Of a stretch of DNA of 64,000 nucleotides, positions 27,056 through 35,905 are shown one piece after another. Below the pieces are notes generated by a model that saw nothing but the letters and a program-made list of their open reading frames with translations, searched no databases and was not told the origin of the DNA. The translations under genes and the position numbers were made by a program. The number at the start of each line of letters is the position of its first letter. Position 1 is the stretch's first letter. The stretch is from Candidatus Rifleibacteriota bacterium (GTDB lineage Bacteria; Muiribacteriota; Ozemobacteria; Ozemobacterales; Ozemobacteraceae), in the NCBI GenBank assembly GCA_015233565.1, contig JADFXM010000001.1:248001-312000 (forward strand). The letters are read 5' to 3'.

Positions 27056-30000
27056 ATGAAAAACATCCGAATCATAGGACTGGGAATTTGTATTTTTCTA
27101 TTTTTCAGTTCGCTGCAAGTCTTCGGATTAGACAGTTTTTATTTGCAGAACGGCGATGCTTATTTGTTGATAGGCAATGGGCCTTCAAATGGAGTCTACA
27201 AATTGAATAACCTGACTGGCGCAGCTCCACAAACACTTTATGTGCCAGGCGAGGCATTCAATTTGTCTGCTTCGATGCATCTGGTCAGTGGTTCTTCCCC
27301 GCAAAAAGATTTATGGACTTTCGTTTCAGCTGGTACTACCGGAATGCAAGTAACGACTCGTCAATTGGTTCGGCAAGTAATGACATCTGTTTACATTGAC
27401 CCCAACGTTGGCGGAACAGTTTCATTTACTGGCGCGCGCAATCAGATCGTCCATGTTCACCATAATTATCCAGGAAACACAAAAAGTGGTATCGGAATAC
27501 ACGATCCGAAGAGTTATCCGGTTCCATATTGCGGTAGCTACGGATTTTGGGGAGATGACTACCCTTGCTCATGGGCTCCTACTCCAGTAACAGGACAACC
27601 AGGTTATTTTTATATCGATAACGGGAAATGGTATCACTCGGCTGATCCGGCAGATGTAATCTATAGTTCGTTTCCATACCTGCACCCTGATTGGTTCGGA
27701 ACTTCGCATCCCAACACTCTTTATCCGCCGTATAACATGTATGGATTTGTGACATGCATGGATGGCGCTGGTTGGCCTTTCCAGGGTGGAACTTGCCACA
27801 AACTGGTCAGAGAAACAGTACAAACTAACGAAAGAATTCTGAATTTATTGGATTATAATGTTACTTCTAATACCGGACCAACGAACATTGGAGAATGCGG
27901 ACGGGTAGTAATCAGTTCTACAAATACCAAAGACACCCTCGACGAATGTGGAGACCCCTGCGCCCCAGGTACCGGCCCCGGAACCCCCCTCCCTTATGGA
28001 ACGCAACCGGTAATGGATTGCAAGGTTTCCGGAGCTGGAAGAAGTTACCTTTATACTCGCGATCCTTCAAGTGTTGTTTACACTTTAAAAATGAATAATT
28101 CCACTTTTTCAGGATCAACCGTGGGCGACCCAACTGATCTTTCAGCAATGAAATTAGGTCTGAGCAGCAAGGATGGCTCAAGCGACTGGGTGTATGTACT
28201 GGGAATTACGGAAATCAACAAATGGTTGAAAGCTGCTGGTGTTCCAGCCACTGCTTTTTTGAATCAACTTACCGATGTTGCTGTCTCTGACCAATGGTGG
28301 CAAACGGGTGGTATTGTTTATGCCTATGACAAATCGAAAGGATTTGTCTACAAATTTGTTCGAAATGAAATAACCAAAGTCCCTCCAGTACCGGAAATCA
28401 TAAACGTTTATGATGGAACCACATATCCTGATTCGATCGATGCCGATGGTTTCGGCCATCTATATCTTGTAAAAACAGTGAAAATGCCTGCCAATGCTCC
28501 AGGTAGTGATATGCCTAGTTTTGCTGCTGCTGACGCTTATAGTTATTATGTCAAAAATACTATTCCCACAACGTTATATTCCGCAAGATTCAAACAGTTG
28601 GTCACCAAAAGCGTTATCAAACGCGACTACTACACAGGTGCTTTTTCTCAATTAAGCGGAAGTATCGTTTTAGGAACAAACTTGTTTGAAATGGATTTCA
28701 CTTGCCCTGCGAGTCCGGCTACTGCCATTAACAATCCCGCCAACTGGACAATGTACCCGCCTGCTCGCAGAACATCTCCCGATGTTTCCAGCAATTATAC
28801 CACAGAAGTTGCTGTAATCAATGTCTGTACTCCCCCCCCGGTTTCTTCAACTTTCGCCCGAATTGATATTAACGGGCCTTTTGTCAGCAATTCCGGCACC
28901 TTGGGTGATGCTCCTACTCCTTATAATGACTCTACTCAATACTTCTTTAGTGTTGAAAATGCTCCAACTTGGGATCTCAACGACGTCAATACTAATGTTT
29001 CCTCCACAATTGATCCAAATAAGAACACTTTCATCGGTATGTTTCCATCAACTACAAAAAGAAGTTCACTGCAATTTTATTGGCGGATCATTCAAACCAA
29101 AAACCGTTATGGAGAAGCAATTAACAACACTATTATGGATGGTACAACTCCGACCAACCGGGTCATACAGCCGGTCAGCTTTGGCCCGGGTGAATACGAA
29201 ATAGCTGTCAAAGCGAACTTTCAATATTATCAATATGACCTCATTCCTACAGGGGTTCTTGCGGACAAAAAGGAAAATTATGTCTCCGCAGTTCAAAATG
29301 CCATTTCTCAAGATGGAAGTGGTTGGGCGAAGGCAACCATCAAAATCCAGTCATATTCATTGCCAACCTATCCCGGTGGAAATTGCGTCATAATGAGCGG
29401 AAAACCCAACATTGGATCCGGATTCACTTACCATCCGGTTTTGAGTGGAGTAGCTCCGTCGCTGAAAAGTGAATCCACTCTTGAAACAGCAACGCCGAAT
29501 AATCCACCACCACATTGTTACATTATCCCTCAAATGATCGGAAGCCAAAAATGGTCCTTCAAATTGCGAGAGCATTTAGATAATCAAAATAAAGGAATCG
29601 ATCGAATCAATACAATGATCTCTGCATCACCACCGATCCCTTCAGAACCTTACAGTAACCTTCAGTGGTCAACTCCCAGCCCAATTTTTACGTGGAAAAT
29701 CAGTCTCCCCGACGTCAGCTTAACTCAAACCCTTGTTGATATAACTAAAACCACCTATGTCCCTCAACTTGATATAACGCCTGGAGACCTGGTTATGCAG
29801 ATCCCTTGCGAACCGGCCTCTTATTCCCTCCGAGTGGATGCAAGCCGTGTTTATTCCTACGATTATTATGAGAATACGCCAAAGATTTTAGCCGATGGAA
29901 CTGTAATTCAAGTTCCAGAGTTAAAAACAAAATTTATTACAATTTCTGTGGGTGGAACCTGTCCCGTCATTGTTCTTGACAATACTTCGCCGAGTCTTAC

Positions 30001-31249
30001 CCTTCCAGATGTGGCAGGGAACCAAACTCTGGCCTGGAATCAAACTCCCCAAGTATTATGGGGAACTACCGGTGAAGTCTTAGCGAACGCTGAGGGAAAA
30101 GCAAACCCTGACAGGATCTTTTTCTGGGTGGCTGACGATAATCCCTTCGGAAATATTGTCGCACACCCCAATATTACTACTCCTCCCTTGGCTGATCCGT
30201 TTTTCCCGGAATATAAAGTCAAGCATGTAGCTACAAATCGGGTTGCAAGTTTTACCTATTCAAACGCCATGGGGCAAAGAGTTCCCCAAGATTTGCCAAC
30301 AGCTGCCACCCCGAACGGAAGCCGGTATCGAACGAATCCCGATGGCACAAATGCTGCCTCCCCAGGAACCTATGCAGTTTATCAATATGATTATACACCT
30401 GATAATCTTCCGACAACCTCCGGGTTGTCCAAGATCAGGTCATGGAGCTACCGGTGTTATCAAATTGATATTTCTTCATTGGCCCATTTCTCGGCTAGCG
30501 GGAATAATTTTGCTGCCGAAATGGCTCCAAATTACGCCAATCAGATTTTGGGTTATCATAATCTTAATTTCGGTTTTGGAGCATCGGATGCTTCGGGAAA
30601 TGCATCAGGCCCGGTCACCTGTGGACAGATCGTCATTCGCGATAACGACAGGCCAAATGTTTTCTTGCGGGCAGTCGATGAAAAATCAACCACTACTTTC
30701 CTTGATGCGCCTTCCAATATTCAGCCATCCTACATGACTGCATGGACTAATCTGGCAATAGGAACGGGTTGTGAAGAAAATCATAGCGGAGTGGAAACAT
30801 GGGATGCCGGATCCAATCTGAATGCGCCTCTTACATTATTTGGATTTGCAAATAATTTCAGATTGGGCTCTCTTCTAAGCGTGTATCCGGTTTTAGCTCA
30901 GGAAATAGTTAACGGAACCTCAACATTGCAAATAGATGTTCCAGTAGTGTTTTCAACCCTGATGTCCGATAACGTTAATACTCCCGTTCGTATCAGTTGG
31001 AGGTTGTATGATCAAAGTAACACCCTTCTTGCCGACATGGGAACTCAACCCAATTATCGTTATATCTTTCGCGTTGCTGGTAACTATTTAGCAGAAATTC
31101 AAATTCGTGATAACGCATTGGATTGGCCATCTGATTTCAATTCACCTCAAAATGCCAGCTTTAAATATAATCTTAGGACTCTCAGGGCAGTAATTCCAAT
31201 TGCAGATTCGAGGCTTAACGTAAGAATCCTTGAAAAGAATGTCAAATAA
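27056..31249 (+). CDS. Large secreted protein, candidate pilus-tip adhesin (PilY1-like position)
   Basis: A 1397-residue protein with a clear signal peptide (about 1-24, ending QVFG). The N-terminal part (YLLIGNGPSNGVYKLNNLTG) reads like a propeller or kelch-type strand repeat. The middle and C-terminal parts are beta-rich, with Ig-like stretches (DNTSPSLTLPDVAGN) and scattered cysteines. I cannot assign a family. Its place directly upstream of three prepilin-like genes resembles the pilV-pilW-pilX-pilY1 layout, where PilY1 is a large tip-associated protein; no PilY1 motif is visible, so that role is inferred from context only. GGGGAAG precedes the ATG by 3 nt. Its 3' end overlaps the start of the next gene. 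Confidence 0.6.
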   Translation: MKNIRIIGLGICIFLFFSSLQVFGLDSFYLQNGDAYLLIGNGPSNGVYKLNNLTGAAPQTLYVPGEAFNLSASMHLVSGSSPQKDLWTFVSAGTTGMQVTTRQLVRQVMTSVYIDPNVGGTVSFTGARNQIVHVHHNYPGNTKSGIGIHDPKSYPVPYCGSYGFWGDDYPCSWAPTPVTGQPGYFYIDNGKWYHSADPADVIYSSFPYLHPDWFGTSHPNTLYPPYNMYGFVTCMDGAGWPFQGGTCHKLVRETVQTNERILNLLDYNVTSNTGPTNIGECGRVVISSTNTKDTLDECGDPCAPGTGPGTPLPYGTQPVMDCKVSGAGRSYLYTRDPSSVVYTLKMNNSTFSGSTVGDPTDLSAMKLGLSSKDGSSDWVYVLGITEINKWLKAAGVPATAFLNQLTDVAVSDQWWQTGGIVYAYDKSKGFVYKFVRNEITKVPPVPEIINVYDGTTYPDSIDADGFGHLYLVKTVKMPANAPGSDMPSFAAADAYSYYVKNTIPTTLYSARFKQLVTKSVIKRDYYTGAFSQLSGSIVLGTNLFEMDFTCPASPATAINNPANWTMYPPARRTSPDVSSNYTTEVAVINVCTPPPVSSTFARIDINGPFVSNSGTLGDAPTPYNDSTQYFFSVENAPTWDLNDVNTNVSSTIDPNKNTFIGMFPSTTKRSSLQFYWRIIQTKNRYGEAINNTIMDGTTPTNRVIQPVSFGPGEYEIAVKANFQYYQYDLIPTGVLADKKENYVSAVQNAISQDGSGWAKATIKIQSYSLPTYPGGNCVIMSGKPNIGSGFTYHPVLSGVAPSLKSESTLETATPNNPPPHCYIIPQMIGSQKWSFKLREHLDNQNKGIDRINTMISASPPIPSEPYSNLQWSTPSPIFTWKISLPDVSLTQTLVDITKTTYVPQLDITPGDLVMQIPCEPASYSLRVDASRVYSYDYYENTPKILADGTVIQVPELKTKFITISVGGTCPVIVLDNTSPSLTLPDVAGNQTLAWNQTPQVLWGTTGEVLANAEGKANPDRIFFWVADDNPFGNIVAHPNITTPPLADPFFPEYKVKHVATNRVASFTYSNAMGQRVPQDLPTAATPNGSRYRTNPDGTNAASPGTYAVYQYDYTPDNLPTTSGLSKIRSWSYRCYQIDISSLAHFSASGNNFAAEMAPNYANQILGYHNLNFGFGASDASGNASGPVTCGQIVIRDNDRPNVFLRAVDEKSTTTFLDAPSNIQPSYMTAWTNLAIGTGCEENHSGVETWDAGSNLNAPLTLFGFANNFRLGSLLSVYPVLAQEIVNGTSTLQIDVPVVFSTLMSDNVNTPVRISWRLYDQSNTLLADMGTQPNYRYIFRVAGNYLAEIQIRDNALDWPSDFNSPQNASFKYNLRTLRAVIPIADSRLNVRILEKNVK

Positions 31250-32111
31250 GAACATTCCCATAAAATCGACCAGTAATTTTCTCGGCAAGGGACGTTCGGA
31301 AAAATTGTTGGACGTTAGCTTGCTGAGTGGAGTCGAAGCGACTGTCGAATTGGTTTGTGCATTTTTGAATTTGACTCATTATTTGAAAATCGGTCTGTTA
31401 AGGTACTTCTTCTTTGTTTGTTTTTTTGTTTTTACCTTTTCAACGGCTAATGCTTGTTCTGATCTTGTTCATTGTTGGATTCCTATTCAAACCATACCTC
31501 AAAGCAATCTAAACTCATGGATTCTATCTGATATTCTGGAGCGTATAAGCAACAGTCTTCCCAACAATATTAAAAATGCCTCAGTTTTTATCAGAAATAA
31601 TCAACCACCCCGGTTTGATTTAAATGATTTTCCGGTTTCCTCAATTACTACCACAGTCAACTGGAGCTATTCTAACGATCTAAATTTGAAAGCGATTTCT
31701 GAAAATCCGCAATTGATGCAAAACTGTGGAGCTGAAGCACTGGTGGAGCTTGATTTTACGGAAGAGAAACAAGAAACTGTTCTAAAGATAGACCCCTTTT
31801 GCCTTTTTGGCCCATTGGCCAGAGTGGAACAAAATCAAATGGACAAGGTCAGATATTTGGCTCTGGGAAGTAAAGGCGACATTTTGGGAATCGATGAAAT
31901 CAGTGTCGGAGCTTCTTTAACTCTTGACTGGAACTTCCATGGTTTCCTACCCCTTGGATTAATAGCCCTTCACCAGGTTTCCGTCATCTTAGGTAAACAA
32001 CCTTTAATGATGGCCTGCGATATTAGAATTCCTTCTTACAAAATTGCCTCTGACTCAAACAAATTTTTTGAAAGTTTTTCTGAAAACTCAGCCATAGGTC
32101 AAAATCAATGA
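31239..32111 (+). CDS. Small exported protein in pilin locus, start uncertain
   Basis: Up to 290 residues; not recognised. A typical signal peptide (KIGLLRYFFFVCFFVFTFS, cleavage at TANA) starts only about 48 residues after the ATG at 31239. The TTG at 31383 would give a normal signal peptide at the N-terminus. The intervening 140 bp encodes SEKLLDVSLLSGVEATVEL and looks foreign (see findings). The mature part is rich in Asn/Ser with a few Cys. The ATG at 31239 overlaps the end of the large upstream gene, and the stop overlaps the next start (ATGA), so it belongs to the operon. Possibly a periplasmic partner of the pilus machinery. Confidence 0.55.
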   Translation: MSNKNIPIKSTSNFLGKGRSEKLLDVSLLSGVEATVELVCAFLNLTHYLKIGLLRYFFFVCFFVFTFSTANACSDLVHCWIPIQTIPQSNLNSWILSDILERISNSLPNNIKNASVFIRNNQPPRFDLNDFPVSSITTTVNWSYSNDLNLKAISENPQLMQNCGAEALVELDFTEEKQETVLKIDPFCLFGPLARVEQNQMDKVRYLALGSKGDILGIDEISVGASLTLDWNFHGFLPLGLIALHQVSVILGKQPLMMACDIRIPSYKIASDSNKFFESFSENSAIGQNQ

Positions 32112-32644
32112 ATCGCCGAGGAATGAATCTTCTTGAAATTTTGATAGCTACCATTATTATGGCATTCTCTATGATCCCCATTGCCGGAATCATGGGAAAG
32201 GGCCACGAGGGGACAGAGAAAGATTTTCGAAGAACAGAGGCAATTCATATTGCCGAAACAGCCATGAATGAGGCTCTGAAGTTGCCGTATAACCAGGTTC
32301 CGATTGGAAGTCTGACATCGGATTGGGTCGCTGCCAGTGGTACTGTTCGATTGGGAACAGTAAAAGGCACCTACAGCTATCAGGTGTCATTGAATGTTAC
32401 AAATGAGGCTATTTCATTCTCTTATTGTCCTGTCGATTTGAATAATGCTGCCTACAATCCCGATGATTCAAGTACTTGGGTTTTTTCCAACTCAACAAAT
32501 AGTGGAGCACTTTTCGACGGTGGTTCCTTATATCGCCCGTTTCTTTTAAAGCGATATGAAATCAACGTTTCGTGGGTTGAACCGAGCGGAGTTCAGCCTC
32601 CCACTATAGTTCTGGTAACAAGCAAAGCAAATTTGGATATCTGA
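32108..32644 (+). CDS. Minor prepilin, PilV/GspI-like
   Basis: A 178-residue protein with a classical type IV prepilin N-terminus: leader MNRRG, then MNLLEILIATIIMAFSMIPI. The Glu at position +5 of the mature protein is needed for pilus assembly. A short leader and a hydrophobic helix followed by a variable globular domain fit a minor pilin. The start overlaps the stop of the preceding gene by 4 nt. A prepilin peptidase would cleave after Gly5. Confidence 0.82.
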   Translation: MNRRGMNLLEILIATIIMAFSMIPIAGIMGKGHEGTEKDFRRTEAIHIAETAMNEALKLPYNQVPIGSLTSDWVAASGTVRLGTVKGTYSYQVSLNVTNEAISFSYCPVDLNNAAYNPDDSSTWVFSNSTNSGALFDGGSLYRPFLLKRYEINVSWVEPSGVQPPTIVLVTSKANLDI

Positions 32645-32738
32645 ATGTTAAAAATATGAACCAACCAATATTTTTCCAAAATCAGAGATTATTTCTTGTG
32701 GGAAGGCGATTTCCTATGCTCGAAGAGGGGCAAATTCA

Positions 32739-33260
32739 ATGGTTCAAATAATAAAAACAAACGATCGCCATGAACTATTAAGAAGAAACAACCAAACAGT
32801 ATTTCAATCATTGAATCGCAAGGGAATGGCAATTGTTATAGTTCTCATTTTAAGTACGGCTCTTTTGATATTCGGAACATCTTATATTTCCCATTTCAGA
32901 AATGTACAATCTGTTAACCAGCGGTTGCTTGAAAGGGTGCAAATCGATTTTTGGGCTCAGGGAGTTATGCAGAAAGCTATTCTGAAATTCAAGCGACTTC
33001 CTTCTGAGTTTTATTTTGCCTATAAAGCATGTATATTGGATAAACGAACATTCTCATCCCCCACTCCATGGGATGTCTATCTCAGCGATCTGGCCGCGAC
33101 TATTACATTACCCTTTTCACTTAGTTATTCAACAAAATTTACTGTTTTAGGGCAAAAGAAATTCGAAAAAGACTCAATTTGCATTGAGGTTGAAGCTTTG
33201 CAAGGAAATATCAACCATCATATTCGTCAAACAATAAACGCCGAAAGAATAAAAAACTGA
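32739..33260 (+). CDS. PilX/GspK-like minor pilin (no Glu at +5)
   Basis: A 173-residue protein. SLNRKG is followed by MAIVIVLILSTALLIFG, a prepilin-type cleavage site and helix, but Ile stands where Glu is usual at +5. That loss is typical of GspK/PilX tip subunits. The leader is long (about 30 residues) if the ATG at 32739 is used; AGAGGGG lies 8 nt upstream and supports it. It sits between two Glu5-containing prepilins, as PilX does between PilW and PilY1 in other loci. Confidence 0.7.
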   Translation: MVQIIKTNDRHELLRRNNQTVFQSLNRKGMAIVIVLILSTALLIFGTSYISHFRNVQSVNQRLLERVQIDFWAQGVMQKAILKFKRLPSEFYFAYKACILDKRTFSSPTPWDVYLSDLAATITLPFSLSYSTKFTVLGQKKFEKDSICIEVEALQGNINHHIRQTINAERIKN

Positions 33261-33497
33261 ATGAACAATTTATTTTCATGTCTTCTCAATATCACTGTGG
33301 TGAACAGCAGCTCAAGTATGCCAGAAGCCGTGATAGATCGATCGTGTAGATATTGGAGATTCCTTCCCAACGGCCTGACAGGTGGAGTGCAACCTCCCTT
33401 CGATCAAGACCGGGGAGCCGATTTACTGCTCACTTCAGCGATAAACTTGTTTGCCAACAGACAAATCACCCCTTCCGAAAAGGGACCAATTCAGTGA
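33261..33497 (+). CDS. Short open frame of doubtful coding status between pilin genes
   Basis: A 78-codon frame whose ATG abuts the preceding stop and whose TGA overlaps the next GTG start. The product (starting MNNLFSCLLNIT, later FDQDRGADLLLTS) resembles nothing I know. Base composition is visibly more G+C-rich than the flanks. It may be a coupled small gene, or an inserted fragment that happens to stay open. Confidence 0.3.
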   Translation: MNNLFSCLLNITVVNSSSSMPEAVIDRSCRYWRFLPNGLTGGVQPPFDQDRGADLLLTSAINLFANRQITPSEKGPIQ

Positions 33498-34300
33498 CTC
33501 AAATTAAAATAGCAAGTAATCGTCCTGAATTAGTGAGAAGGTGCTTATTTCCATTTAAAAAATTTGGATTTACTTTAATGGAAATTATTATTGCGGCAAG
33601 TATCCTTTGCCTGGCTTTTGGCGGATTTTTTTCGATTTTCAGGAGTGGTGCGAATTCCTTCAATCAAGGGGAGTGGCGAATCTCAACGCAAAAGAGTGCT
33701 CAGTCTTTTTTGAGTCAAGTACGTGAGGATATTGAAAAAGCCAATAGCCCATATCGCGTTCTGGCTGATGGAACCACTACGATTTACAATCAAATTCCAA
33801 TTTATATCGCTAATAAGGCGCTAAATACAAACATGAGTGGTACAAATTCATTGTTGGCAAGTGTTGGGATCTCAATTCCAGTCAGCTACTATTCAATTAC
33901 TACTCCCTATGTAGATTCCTCGCCTTTCGTTGCAGTGGCAAGTCCTGGTCTTTGGTTGGGCTGCTCCATGGTTTTTGTTGATCGAAAATTGTTTTACAGA
34001 CGAACTGGAGATCCGATACTGCATTCCACAGATCCTATTCCTCAACCTTCCGGGATTAACACCTTCCCTTCAATTGGTGTTTTACCTACAGGCCAAATTC
34101 GTTCCAATTTGCAGAATCCTTTGTTCAAAGAGCTGGACGATGTTGATTCAATTGCTTTTTACAATTTAACCACCACAACCGAGCAGACTATAGAAATTCG
34201 TCTTAGCTTCTCTCGAAAAAAAAGTGGACAACCACCCTCACCCTTTAAGGAAACGGTTGTTGCCAGACTCCTGGCCGGAAATATTGTCTCACCCTTCTGA
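33494..34300 (+). CDS. Minor prepilin, PilW/GspJ-like
   Basis: About 268 residues from the GTG at 33494. Leader ending FPFKKFG, then FTLMEIIIAASILCLAFGG with Glu at +5, a canonical prepilin signal. The body (FRSGANSFNQGEW, then FLSQVREDIEKANSPYRVL) has the GspJ/PilW style of a helix followed by a large beta domain. The GTG overlaps the stop of the preceding short frame (GTGA), with GGGA upstream. The frame continues upstream to 33353, but that part translates to Arg/Ser-rich sequence unlike a leader. Last gene of the pilin locus. Confidence 0.75.
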   Translation: MTQIKIASNRPELVRRCLFPFKKFGFTLMEIIIAASILCLAFGGFFSIFRSGANSFNQGEWRISTQKSAQSFLSQVREDIEKANSPYRVLADGTTTIYNQIPIYIANKALNTNMSGTNSLLASVGISIPVSYYSITTPYVDSSPFVAVASPGLWLGCSMVFVDRKLFYRRTGDPILHSTDPIPQPSGINTFPSIGVLPTGQIRSNLQNPLFKELDDVDSIAFYNLTTTTEQTIEIRLSFSRKKSGQPPSPFKETVVARLLAGNIVSPF

Positions 34301-34385
34301 TGTAAAATTGATTTAGCAATTTCAACTCAATTTTTGAGGAGCATGTCATGCCTGGAAAAGTAATTTCTGGTAAAATATTGATATC

Positions 34386-35141
34386 ATGAATTCAAATTCA
34401 GAAAAAAAACTTAAAATTAATGCTGTTATCCAAGCAAGAATGGGAAGCACAAGGCTTCCCGGAAAAGCCATGAAAGACCTTCTGGGCAAACCAATGCTTG
34501 AGCGGGTGATTGACAGAGTAAAAATGGCTGGTTTTGTAAATGATGTCATTGTTGCTTGTACCGTTTGCGATGAAGATATGGCAATTGTAGATTTCTGCAA
34601 AAAAAAAGGAGTGAATTTTTTCCGAGGTTCTGAAGAAGACGTTCTGGATCGCTATTTTCAAACTTTAATGAAATTCCCTTGTGATGCCATTGTCAGAATT
34701 ACTTCCGATTGCCCACTAATCGATCCGGAAGTAATTGACCAGGGAATAAAAGAATTCCTTGCCGGACAACCAGACCTTGAATATGTTTCGAATGCCTTTT
34801 TGGTGAACTCCTTTCCACGAGGCCTTGATATTGAGGTAATAAAGTCTGAAACATTGGCAAAACTTTGGGAAATAGATACGAACCCCCTTTGGCGGGAGCA
34901 TGTTACTCTATTTATCGAGAAGCATCCGGAATCCTTTAAGACGAAGAACATTGCCCATTCAACTGATCTTTCAAAAGAACGTTGGACAGTTGATACAACC
35001 GAAGACTTCAAACTTGTACAGAAAATATTTCAGCATTTTGGAGAAACTCATTTCTCCTGGAAGAATGTTCTTGAAATACTTGATCAGAACCCAAATTGGC
35101 GGGAGATCAACAAGACTATTAAGCAAAAAAAGATTGATTGA
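34386..35141 (+). CDS. SpsF/PseF-like nucleotidylyltransferase of nonulosonic-acid synthesis
   Basis: A 251-residue protein with the nucleotidyltransferase start INAVIQARMGSTRLPGKAM (signature RxGSxRLPGK), then RITSDCPLIDPEV with metal-binding acidic residues. It belongs to the SpsF/acylneuraminate cytidylyltransferase family. Next to pseI, pseG, pseB and pseC it would supply CMP-pseudaminic acid (PseF step), an assignment from context. TGGTAAAAT, an extended -10 element, lies 10 bp upstream, so the sugar cluster may start here. Confidence 0.78.
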   Translation: MNSNSEKKLKINAVIQARMGSTRLPGKAMKDLLGKPMLERVIDRVKMAGFVNDVIVACTVCDEDMAIVDFCKKKGVNFFRGSEEDVLDRYFQTLMKFPCDAIVRITSDCPLIDPEVIDQGIKEFLAGQPDLEYVSNAFLVNSFPRGLDIEVIKSETLAKLWEIDTNPLWREHVTLFIEKHPESFKTKNIAHSTDLSKERWTVDTTEDFKLVQKIFQHFGETHFSWKNVLEILDQNPNWREINKTIKQKKID

Positions 35142-35167
35142 TATTACAATATTGAATAATAGCAATA

Positions 35168-35905
35168 ATGAGTGAACCAAGAAAAAAAATATGTGTTGTG
35201 ATGCAGCCAACCTTTCTTCCCTGGGTTGGATATTTTGACTTGATTGATCAGAGTGACTATTTTGTATTTCTGGATAATGTTCAGTTCGAAAAATCTTCCT
35301 GGCAGCAAAGAAATCGTATTTTGACGACAAAAGGCCTTGAATGGATAAGTCTTCCTGTTAAAAGGAAATTTCCACAGCTTATTTGTGAAGCCAAGATTCA
35401 AATGGAGGATTTTCCAAGAAAACATTTGAGGGCAATCGAATGCGCATACTCCAGAGCCCTTTTTTTCAATGATCTTTTTCCCAAACTTGAAAGTATTTTC
35501 AATGAATGTGATGGCAGTCTCTGCAATTTGAATATCAGAGTTGTTAAAATGTTATGCGGATTAATAGGAATGGAAAGTCAGTTTGTAATGGCCTCCGAAC
35601 TTGATCTCCCTGGAAGACGCTCAACGTTATTGGGGAACATTTGCGAAAGGCTTGGGGCAGATATTTACCTTTCCCCAGCCGGGTCAGAAGGCTATTTAAT
35701 TGAAGAAATGCTTGAATTCAATCAAAGAAAGATAAAAGTATTGCTCCATAACTATTCTCCGGCTGAATATGATCAACTTCACAGACCTTTTGTTCCCTAT
35801 GCATCAGCGATTGATCTTTTTTTTAACCAAGGACCAAAAAGTCTTGAAACAATTAGATCTGGTCGGAAAGAATCTAAAGTCATGAATGAGGAAGAAAATT
35901 TATGA
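35168..35905 (+). CDS. WbqC-family protein
   Basis: A 245-residue protein with the WbqC family opening VVMQPTFLPWVGYFDLIDQSDYFV, followed by LDNVQFEKSSWQQRNRI and GLEWISLPV. WbqC-like proteins accompany O-antigen and nonulosonic-acid clusters; their reaction is not well defined, and a role in sugar N-acylation has been suggested by context in other loci. Because no PseH acetyltransferase is visible here, this gene is a candidate for the missing step, which is speculative. Its stop overlaps the pseI start by 4 nt. Confidence 0.8.
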   Translation: MSEPRKKICVVMQPTFLPWVGYFDLIDQSDYFVFLDNVQFEKSSWQQRNRILTTKGLEWISLPVKRKFPQLICEAKIQMEDFPRKHLRAIECAYSRALFFNDLFPKLESIFNECDGSLCNLNIRVVKMLCGLIGMESQFVMASELDLPGRRSTLLGNICERLGADIYLSPAGSEGYLIEEMLEFNQRKIKVLLHNYSPAEYDQLHRPFVPYASAIDLFFNQGPKSLETIRSGRKESKVMNEEENL

